Source of the DNA: Chromera velia
Lineage: Eukaryota > Sar > Chromeraceae
DNA length: 27,289 bases
Assembly: GCA_018398765.1 (NCBI GenBank)
Contig: JAHBMJ010001544.1
Coordinates: 1-27,289, forward strand
Direction of reading: 5' to 3'
Shown here: piece after piece, positions 18,829 through 27,289 of the stretch
Layout of the letters: each line of letters starts with the position of its first letter
Position numbering within the stretch: the first letter of the stretch is position 1
Translations under genes and position numbers: made by a program
Notes under the pieces: model-generated
Database searches by the model: none
The model's input: the letters and a program-made list of their open reading frames with translations, nothing else
What the model was told of the DNA's origin: nothing

Positions 18829-19424
18829 ACACACGCGTGCATGCATGCATTATTCCTGCGTGCGGTGGGTGCTGAATTTGGAATTTTTGATCGCGGGACC
18901 AATACATACCTAGAGAGCTAGGCAAGAAGAGTTAATTCAGAGATCAAACTCCCTCTTAGGTATTAGGTATTAAGGGGGGGTATGGGAGCATCTGCCCTTC
19001 TGGGTAGTACCTCCACCCCATACACATGTATCACGCAACTGCTCAGCATTAATACCCGCCGCACGCTATGTATCTGGTCATACATACGGTCTATCGGCCC
19101 GCTCCCTAGAGTGGTCCTGGACAAAAAAGCTCCAGCATGTAGTACCAGCTAATGAGGGAAAACAGGCCAAGGTAGAAAACTGACTCATGCTAGGAGGAGA
19201 AGAACTCGTACCAAGCATGCTGCATTAACGACTGAGAAGAAGAATGGATCAATTCAGTCAGCAGAACCTCCTCTAGCTCTAAAAGGAGGGTGCAGCGCCA
19301 GGCAGTCTTTGACTTCCAAGGCTAGAACCAAATCTCTCTCTACACCTCCAGTCATGCTTTTTCGCTCGAGCCCAGTATATCAGGCCAACACACCCAACCT
19401 CCTACTCCTTTACAGATAAGGACA

Positions 19425-19892
19425 TTATGCATAAGGGATGGGAAGATACGCACCTTTGACAGCGAGAGCATCCGCTGCCTCGTTACCAGGCTCTTTATTG
19501 TGCGCCTTCACCCATTGAATGGACACAGTCCCCCCCAGTATCCATTTGTATTCATTGACAAGGCCGACCAACTTGACAATCAAATCCTGATTGCACACTG
19601 GCTTTTTATCAGGTCTTCTCCAACCATTTCTTTCCCATCGCGGAACCCATGACTCCAGGGCTTGGCAAGCATACCATAAATCAGATTTGACTATCAGCCT
19701 GTGAGGAGGACCATGGAGAATTCCAGTTTCAAGCGCAGCTATGATCGCACTCAGCTCGGCTCGATTGTTTGTCTGCTTACCTCTGAGTCTACAGCTGAGG
19801 TTACATGGATGTGCAAGACCCTAATATGTTCCATAACCCACCTTCGTGTGAGGTGTGCCATTAGAACGGCTGGCGCCATCCGTGTAGACAAC
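19425..19892 (-). pseudogene. LINE RNase H domain, one nonsense codon
   Basis: Minus-strand translation from 19892 gives VVYTDGASRSNG, NRAELSAIIAAL, LIVKSDLWYAC, VSIQWVKAHNKEPGNEAADAL, which is RNase H1 with all four acidic residues (D in YTDG, E in AELSA, D in KSDL, D in NEAAD) and the His of KAHNK. One TAG at 19821-19823 follows GYGTY, where Trp or another aromatic is usual. The domain ends at TAA 19425-19427, the end of the LINE polyprotein. Function: removing RNA from the RNA:DNA hybrid during reverse transcription. The frame is the same as that of the finger domain at 20262-20501. Confidence 0.9.
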
Positions 19893-20261
19893 TGACACTT
19901 ATGAGAGTGGCAGAAAGGGGGGAAGCAGGTAAGTGCCTGAACGGTGGGTATCTAACGACCAGACAGCAGGCAACATGGTGAAACGCCAGCCTGCAGAAAG
20001 AGTCGATCTAGCAGCGACTCTACGCGGCAGACTGGCTTGGATAGGGGCTGCAGACGTTGAAGAGAGGATTGGAAGACTTTGACCCTGAATAACGATGGCT
20101 GGACATGGCTGTCTAGCAGACGTTGTGCCCCTCACCCCCTCCATGCCAGTAGACAGATTTTGTAAACCCTATTGGCCCACATCTTCTCCATTTGAAGGGG
20201 TGTCCTATCTCGTTATATCTCTCTGTTTGCGAACTAAGGACTCGTTGATCCCCACCAATGT

Positions 20262-20501
20262 TCACCCCACCAATCTAAGGCGTTCAGAAAGTAGCGGGAC
20301 AAAGACTTTGATAAAGAATATCTCGCTGTGGTCAAGCGTGCTGAGACTGAAGTACTTCGCTTTCGGCGAGACCGGTAGGACCTGCTGGAATCGATCTCTA
20401 GCAGAGTCAAATTCTGGGCAGTCAAAAAGAGCGTAAAGCTCATCACCGATGGGTAGATCTTACGGTAGGGTCGTTGGGTTTCGTTCTTTGCAAAATGAAC
20501 A
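20262..20501 (-). pseudogene. LINE Cys-rich finger between RT and RNase H
   Basis: The frame from 20501 reads CSFCKERNPTTLP, a stop (20460-20462), then DLPIGDELYALFDCPEFDSA and a helical tail. It matches the CX2C...E..H.LF.CP pattern found after the RT in many LINEs, except that the expected His is Tyr (TAC, one base from CAC). The tail ends at TGA 20262-20264. It probably binds RNA or the target site. Confidence 0.65.
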
Positions 20502-21558
20502 GCGGGTGAGGGGGGGAAAAGCCGCCATGCCCCTAAACAAGGCAGTCCTGGCCGAGGTCTGGCAGATCCCCAGTCGGAAAAGAGAGATAACTCGACGAGA
20601 CTGGAAGGGAAGCGAGCGTTCCGGAAGGTAGGAATGGGGGGATGGTTTTTCAAAGTACGGCTACGGCTTGTGACGCCACAGCAAACGTGCAAGCCTGCTT
20701 GACGAGACATCGAAAAGGTGTGTGCAACTATAAGGAGGGGACGGAGACAGAGGTAAGACGAAAAAAGGGGGGAGGACGCCCGAAGAAGACCAATTTATCT
20801 GTTGAATTGCCGTCTCCCAGACTCTTCTCTGCATACCACCCATTAGCGATAAAAAGAGCTCCCCCCCCCATGACATCACCGTATTTGAAAACAAAGGGGT
20901 CTGTGAAAGCACATCAGCGGGGTCTAGTTTTGCTACAAGGCAACAGGACGAAATAAAAGAAACAAAGCCATCCGAAATGGCCAGTTGTCACCTCTCACAC
21001 AGTTCTCTATACACGAGGTTGGTTAGGTCATTCACAGGCCTCTGCGCCACCCCTCACAGGAACCTGAGCGCTCTTTCTGCTAAGGTTACGGCTGCGGGCA
21101 GGATACTAAACTTAAAGAGGGTGAGAATCCTTGGGGAGGTTTGGGAGAGGCCAACCTGGGACCGGCATAGGCTCAATGAGAAGTTGTCAATAAGATGCAG
21201 TTGTCGAGGGGACAGGCCTGCTGTCTCCGCCAAATAGAGGAATACTGACGAGGCTGCAGTCCTACACATTATTATCAACCTCCCCGGGGAGACCTTGCCA
21301 AGCAGTGTAAGTTCCTCAAATACTAGCTCAAATAACGCAAACACCTTCCCCTTCCCTTTTTTTAGACGTATTTTAAAAGCGCGACTGACCAACCTATGCA
21401 TTCTTATCAAAAATTGTACCGAAATATTTAAACTCCGAACAATGTTGTATGACTTTCCCCCCCAAGAAAAAGACCTTCCTTTCGCTCAAACTCCATTGAA
21501 TTTCCTCCCCCATAAACAACGAGTATGATTTTGAAACATTCATAGATAATCCGTTCTT

Positions 21559-23094
21559 CTAACAGTAGGTAGACAAACGATCAAGCATGTAAGCCAGCTC
21601 ATCTAGGTCTGGGTGAAACAAAACGAGATCATCAGCATAAAAGATCGAGGCACTCAAGCTCACAGAAGTCAGAAAAAGGCCCAACCCTAACCTTAACGGA
21701 AGTCGGGTGACTGGAAGACGAAGAGGAGGCAGACGAAATAGCTGCCAGCGAGGCTGGAGGGAGAGCGAAAGACAAAGAAGGGGGTTGGGGATTCTGATCA
21801 GGTAGCCCAGTCCTATTCGGCAGAACCATAAGACGTCGGTCAGCGATAAAAGACAGGAGGTCATTTATAAAGAGATTAAATAACAGTGGTGAGAGCGGAT
21901 CGCCCTGCTTGACCCCAACGCTCTCTCTAAACCAAAATTTACCAGTAGTTGGAGCCAAGCCTGCTGCACACCGATTCTGCGTACCCTCACTGGCAGGTTA
22001 ACAGACCGTTGCCCACACATTGGTGTACATACCTTAAACAACCCATAGTGAATGAGGGGGGACCCCCTCCTCCTTCAAGCGCTCCCTTACAAACGCTTAT
22101 GTCCTACCGAGTCAAATGCTTGCTTCAAGTCGATGAAAACACAATGCATACCCGGGGAGTGCTACTTTTTGAGGATGTGGTTGAAAATGAACAGAGCATC
22201 CCTGGTACTTTTACCCTTTTGAAATCCAAACTGCACCCGGAAAAGCGAAACAATCTTCCTTAATCGCTGATTAACGAGTGAACTGAATGTCTTCGAAAGG
22301 TGTCCAAGCAGGTGGATCGGTCTGTAAGAGGCCGGGTCCTCCGGGTCCTTCCCGGGCTTCAGCACCGGCGAAATATTAAGATACCTATTCCAGACTGACG
22401 GAATTTTGCCGTCTATAAGGCAGACGTTAAACACGTCTGTGACTGAGGCCACAAAGAGCGGGTTTTAAGACCACTTCCTCAGGTTCTCAACCACCAGCCC
22501 ATCAACGCCAGCCGCCTTCTTTTTCTTACTAGCCCTGAGACAGGACTTTACTTCCTCCTGAGAGAAGAATTCGAGATCCGGGAAGGGCGATACCCTACCA
22601 GTAGCTTCCCATACACCAGACGGGGCTCTGGGGTCGGAAGCCTTAGGTTGGGGGGGGGGGGCTGAAAGGGGGGAGAGAGGAGGAAAACTTGGCAGTAGGA
22701 CTGGGGGGGCAGAGGACACCTGAAGTGATGGGGGTCTCTCCATGCTCAAGGGCGCCAAGCCTCGCATAGAAGGGGCACTGGCATTTTGTGAGGCAGTTGA
22801 GATCGATATGTTAGGGACTGTAAGAGAAGAAGAACTCGGGAGGGGCCCCAAACAGCATTCCCTGGGACTGGATTCCTTAGGACAGCGGAATACTTGAGTA
22901 AAGTGCTCAGCAAAAGCCCAGGGGGAGGGAACTCGTGTTGTGGAGACAGCTGACGTACCATTATCGGTACGAGAGGGTATCGACCTTGCTGCTGCGCGTT
23001 TGCGGAGGTCTCTGAGTAGTTTATAGATTCTATATGGACTTTTCTGCAGTTTCGCTTGCAGTACTCTTTCCCGCTCTACTGTTTCCGACTTCAC
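21559..23094 (-). pseudogene. LINE reverse transcriptase domain, broken frame
   Basis: From 23094 one frame continues to about 22095 with stops at 22465-22467 and 22162-22164: KKKAAGVDGLVVENLRKWS, then IPSVWNRYLNISPVLKPGK, ASYRPIHLLGHLSKTF, FGFQKGKSTRDALF, and motif A FIDLKQAFDSV with its catalytic Asp at 22129-22131. After a frame change come GVKQGDPLSPLLFNLFINDL (motif B, about 21860-21930) and, after another, FYADDLVLF with YADD at 21628-21639. All catalytic Asp residues are kept. It copies the element RNA at the nicked target. Pre-RT sequence (22500-23094) is Pro/Ser-rich with several C runs. Confidence 0.88.
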
Positions 23095-23264
23095 ATAAGC
23101 TGATAAGGCTCGGTTACATGCTGTTTTGGCCTCGGAGTCCTTGTACTTTTTATAGGTCTCTGCGATGATAAGGTGTAACGGTTGGCTGGACCCTACAGGA
23201 AGTCATCCAGGAGCTGATAACAACGCCTTTTGTTTCCTCATTTCAGTTGCCCACCATCGCATGT

Positions 23265-25015
23265 CTAATCGGAGTGGTCGGAGAATTGGAGGCCTGTTAT
23301 GGGGCATATTGAACCTTCTTCCTGCCGGGGGCCCCTCCAAGTCGCCCCCGCAGATACCCCCCTTTGTCTGTCATTAGGTAGAGCAACATATCTAGGAGGT
23401 AGTAACGGGCTCTCAGAGTTCAAAGGAGGAGGGCAGGGAGCAACCGAAGGGGGACGGCCACCTGCCTCACCACACACTGCCTGAAACCACTCGAAGTAAA
23501 TTAAATCAATCGTATCCCCCTGCTCTATGCCAGCAGGTGGGGGGGGGGGCTGCACTGTACTTATTTGCAGATCGGGATGTCTCTCCACACCTGGGCCCAT
23601 CCAGGGAGATTTACAGATATGTAGATAGGAACACAGCTTGTTCGACGTATCAACAAATCCTGGTGAATCGAAAGTTGGGACAGGACAGTGGGCACTGAGC
23701 CTTGGCCAGCTGCTACGAAGGCAGAAGGCGAATTCTAACCCTTCAGGCAGGGTAGGCGGGGGCCCAGGAGGCAAGTGGGACTCGTTGCTCATGCTGTCAA
23801 CAGTGCGGGTTAGACCATACTCATCCGACCCCTAGAGGGGGCCTGAACGCCCAGGTTCTGCAATTGGACATTCATTGTGCCGTGCAATCTGAGCTTGCCT
23901 AAACCCCGTGCAGAAGAGAGTATGATCCAGCGCTATCTTCCTGTCCCTTCTGATAGAGAAGGAGCAAACGAGTGGGAGAAGGTTTGTACTGAAGAACATG
24001 TAGTCTATAACCAAAACCCCAGCTTCCCGGAAATACGTGTGCTCGGCAGACGACGGGCAAGGGTCCCACAGGGCCGACCCCAGGAGAGGGTCCTCACGGC
24101 TTTCTTTGGGTAATCTCACAGATGGGTGCTCACAGCTCTATCCTGAGATTGGAGCACTATCAATAGCAGGAGGGTTGGGGGGCAGACACGATGGGAGAGG
24201 GGGCCGAACAGCAGGGATCAGTCTTACCTTATTCAATATGGTCAGTTCATACTCTGACACCCTGTCAATAAGAGTTCTCCCCTGCGGGTCCGGCCTCCTA
24301 CGATCTCTACTGTTCCTTTGGATCTAGATATATAGAGAAGGACCTGAACGCTTCTCTCTACCAGCTAAGGCTATGTGGTCAGAGGCATGAGGCATAAAGG
24401 CGTTGTCTGATAATGACAGGAGGGGGACTTTGTGTAAAGGTTGGCCGTGTGTGCATTGAAGTCCCCACACAAGACTCTGAAGTCAGCTGGCGAGGACATT
24501 AGGACCCCTTAGATTCCATTCCAGAGGGCGTCTGAGGAGACACCCGCGTAATGCTACGCAGAGGAGGTAGGAAAGTAAGCACCCACAATCTAGCCTACCT
24601 AGCCCATAATTGTAAACATCCGGGCCTCAGTTACAGGGGCTTCGTCACAAAAGGGATTGGCGGGGATTTAGGTGAGCTCAGCAGGTGCTGGAAACCTGAT
24701 TGAGGCGCAAGAGGGGCCGATTGCATTACTTCTTGGGACCTCAGGGCACAATTGTTTATTTACGAAAAAAGCCACCCCCCCCGTAAATCTGGTGGGATCA
24801 TCTGCTATTTTATGGTAGTGCGGGAAATTCAGGCACCGATGCATGTCCAAGTAGAGTTCTTCTAAGAGCATGCGCATCTCTGTACATATGAGGATGTCTA
24901 TGCAGTCCAAGAGATCCCGGAAGCGGGAACACTGCAAGCGGTTGGACAGTCCATAAACATTTACACACAGTATGGCCAGCATCCAACTATCGAACACAGA
25001 GAAGCCATCAAACAA
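23265..25015 (-). pseudogene. LINE APE-type endonuclease and linker, broken frame
   Basis: Starts with AILCVNVYGLSNRLQCSRF (Asn motif) and ILICTEMRML (catalytic Glu) in the ORF 24668-25015. In another frame RVLCGDFNAHT (about 24449-24478) gives the GDFNA motif, followed by GRTLIDRVSEYELTILN (about 24250-24300). Then in the 23832-24119 frame come VIDYMFFSTNL and RKIALDHTLF (the SDH-type motif with Leu before the Asp). All signature motifs of the exonuclease-endonuclease-phosphatase fold are present in order. It nicks target DNA for target-primed reverse transcription. The same frame continues through a stop at 23832-23834 into a Pro-rich linker to 23265. Confidence 0.82.
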
Positions 25016-26900
25016 TTCAGAACAAGATATAAAAAGTCCGTACCAAAATCTCCCAGAAAACCTCCCTGGGGGTCTGCTAGGGGTTCACGAGCCTCACTGG
25101 CCATCAAACGGGGGGTGACTGTCGTTATCTAGGGTGGGAGGCTTTCTCGCTCCGTTTGACAGTGTCACCCTCCGATAGTTGTGCCCATTGCCAGGCCTGC
25201 AATCAACGTTGTTACTAGGCTACCATCAAATCTCAGCGGGGGTAAAAGGAAGTCAAGGGTCCGACTCGGGTCCTCGCTGGCCCCAGTCACGGAGGGGCAT
25301 CCACTACCACCAGCGGTCAGTTCACTATTACGTTCTCCCCTAAAGGCATCAGGAGCCTAACTACTCAAAGCAGTCCCCCTTGAGCAAACCTGCGCAGTGC
25401 CACCAGACTGGGGCACAGTCGAGGCTTAAACAGGCAGCCGTGCGGACAGTCGGGAGGTTAGACTCCTACTTTAACTAGGGTGTCTGGGAGTATCTGAGAA
25501 ACAAGTCATATGGGAGGAACTCACAGTTATGCCTACCTCTCGTACCCCCCCAGCAAGATAATGATCGTTTTCTCCCAGCCAACATTCATCACCCTCCCCC
25601 ACACTACACCTCTATTTCCTCCCAGTGCTTGGCCCCGATACCTGATACTACAGAGAGCCCCCGTTTTTTTCCGGGGTAGCCGCTTGCCTGCTGAGACCCA
25701 ACATCGCCCCCAAGTCTTCCCCACCTGAGTCCTGTGGGGGGCGTGAGGAAACGGGGGGCAGAAAAAGCAGACTAGACCTTGGAGGGGGCAAGTTAAACGG
25801 GTCCAGAGTAGCTGTTACCCTAGATGGTTGGGAGGGCTGGTGGAGGGGCAAAAACAAGGAGATGGAGGGCTCCACTGTTTCAAATTGGGGGATAGCTGAG
25901 CCTATGAAGAAACTCCGGTCCCCTACAACGTTTAACACATCCACTAGCGTGCCTTTGGGAGGGCCTTCATGCATCTGCTGCCTTGTGGAGGCCTCGGTGC
26001 GAGCCCCTAATGGGGGCAGCCCTGCTAGAGAGAGGGCCGTAGGTTCTGTACCATCATCAGTATCGGGCCTCAGGTAGGGCTACGTACCGTGACCGAACTC
26101 AAGGAGGGTCTGTCCGAGGGACTGTCTACGGGGGGGCATCGAGAAGACCGATTTACCCTGCCTCGGAGCGGTCAAATGCAGAAAGGTCAGGAAGGGCCTC
26201 CCTCCTGCTGAAGCAGACGGTGCTACCGCTGTAGCACTCTCTCAACTTCGTTTCCCAAGTGTGGAGAGACTACCACAGCCCACCGCAGCCGTCTCTCTGG
26301 ACCCGGCAGGAGGCTGACCGGGGGCTTTTCTAACTATTGGGATCAAGGGGGGCAGGACCATCGCCACAGTGGAAGCAGCGACGCGGCGGTCAGGAGGAGG
26401 GGTTCTGAACCTGTTGGTCAGGGTCTGTGAGAGCGATTTTGAGTGACTAAGTAGAGAGGGGGGTAGGGAGGAGGGGGCAATACAGCGGACTTTGGACGTT
26501 TGGGGGAGTTTTTCTGTGCTGAGAGCGAGGGGAGATTTGTCAGACCATCAGTGTAGATATCGTCAGGGGGCGTCAGGTATGCGCAATGTTGTTTACCTCC
26601 GATGGCTTGCGGAGGTACGGCCCCAGACTTCACTTTACCCCCCCGCCTGACCTCCGCAATACTGCAGTCTGGGATCCTCCGGCTGCTGTTGTCGGAGAAG
26701 AGGAGAGTCCCTGCGCTAAGGGGAGAGCAGCCACCGTGGCCCGGCCGCGTGGGTCCCTCCTTTCCCATTCCTGCCTGTGCTTGAACTGGAGGCCCTCTTC
26801 CTTCCTCCCAGCTGAGTAGTGTTTCACTGTGTGGTACCCTGTCCTGCTACTGTTTCCTGTAGCAACGTCATCTGCCAAGAACTCTGCGAGGGTGGGGAGA
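25016..26900 (-). other. LINE 5' part, possible ORF1 remnant
   Basis: No domain is certain. Minus-strand fragments look coding: about 26080-25648 is open in one frame (DTDDGTEPTALSLAG, then LVDVLNVVGDRSFFIGSAI and a Pro-rich end). 26357-26377 encodes CFHCGDG, the start of a possible CX2C zinc knuckle whose His and last Cys are not visible. ORFs 26418-26768 and 26630-26878 overlap in different frames. The many runs of 6-9 G (+ strand) make frame changes easy. Confidence 0.4.
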
Positions 26901-27289
26901 TCAGGAGCTGGGGGGCGATGTTTGTATCAGGCTGAGCACCCCAGTGTGACTGAGGTGGGTTCCCACTAGTGTATTGCGGGGGGGTCTTCTGCCCACTGTA
27001 CTCTGGATGGCACCCGCCCTATAGCTGCGTGGGAGAATAATTAATGCATGCATACGCATGCACGTACGCATATGGCTAAAAGAAAAAGGCTTGCTGCATA
27101 GCCCCGGAAAGCGAAGTGGGGGGCACTTACAAAACAGAAATACCCCAGCCCACGCATGTATGCAGTGTCTTTCGCCAAAAACCCGGCCTTGAAAGGCTCA
27201 ATTTGCGAGATACGTGGCAGCGTTAGATGGGTTTCAGATCTCCACTTACCCCCGGGCTTTTTTCTTAGGGGGGGGGGGGTTCCGCGCAT
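26901..27289. other. Window end, nothing recognised
   Basis: Contains an alternating CATGCATACGCATGCACG stretch (about 27045-27070, TGCATGC at 27045-27051) and an 11-base or longer G run near 27268. A minus-strand ORF of 82 codons (27041-27289) runs into the low-complexity part and has no known motif. Confidence 0.4.

Larger units (their letters stand above)
18818..26900 (-). mobile_element. Non-LTR retrotransposon (LINE), EN-RT-RNase H type, decayed
   Basis: On the minus strand the order is: possible ORF1 or 5' region (26900-25020), APE-type endonuclease (25015-23830), linker, reverse transcriptase (23094-21560), Cys-rich finger (20501-20262), RNase H (19892-19425), 3' UTR and A-tail. An endonuclease before the RT plus an RNase H after it suggests the I-like group, but the clade cannot be fixed by eye. 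Frames are broken by indels, several near G runs, and by nonsense codons. The 5' border is uncertain (±300 bases). Confidence 0.85.

Noticed and set aside
1-27289. CRISPR arrays, bacterial operons or rRNA genes
   Set aside because: No evenly spaced repeats with unique spacers, no Shine-Dalgarno-led gene strings and no rRNA-like stretch; introns and retroelements show eukaryotic DNA.

Overview
The window looks like nuclear DNA of a eukaryote with intron-bearing, moderately GC-rich genes and a heavy load of transposons. GT-AG introns can be placed by reading frame, microsatellites are long, and LTR, LINE and Tc1/mariner-type elements are all present. A chromerid or related alveolate alga (for example Chromera velia) is my best guess. 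That is inference from gene style, not from a marker gene.

Layout: 1-236 is a (GA)n microsatellite. 593-4490 is a Tc1/mariner-type DNA transposon (+ strand). Its two ends are 378-bp direct repeats about 98.7% identical; each repeat is bounded by the same inverted ends, and the whole unit is flanked by TA. Inside are a spliced companion gene with a zinc-knuckle-like motif and a transposase split by one intron. A 347-bp exact tandem duplication spans the junction of the two genes. The transposase has one in-frame TGA between its second and third catalytic regions. 5105-11352 is a complete Ty1/copia-type LTR retrotransposon on the minus strand (two LTRs, AAATT target duplication, polypurine tract, gag-PR-IN-RT-RNase H). 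It is disabled by nonsense codons and a few frameshifts.

The only convincing host gene is at 12372-16619 (+): four exons, all joining in phase 0, about 1055 residues. It has an N-terminal F-BAR-like coiled-coil domain, a long low-complexity linker with polyQ, and a helical region resembling the SBF2/KIAA0513 family. It probably encodes a membrane-curvature or trafficking protein.

16620-18817 is AT-rich and holds only small repeats and one doubtful ORF. From 18818 to about 26900 the minus strand carries a decayed non-LTR retrotransposon (LINE): 5' region, APE-type endonuclease, reverse transcriptase, CCHC-like finger, RNase H, a roughly 600-bp 3' UTR and an A-tail. All its key catalytic residues can be found, but its frames are broken. 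The last 400 bases hold nothing I can name.

The most unusual object is the Tc1/mariner-type unit, because long direct terminal repeats that each carry both inverted ends are not normal for that superfamily.
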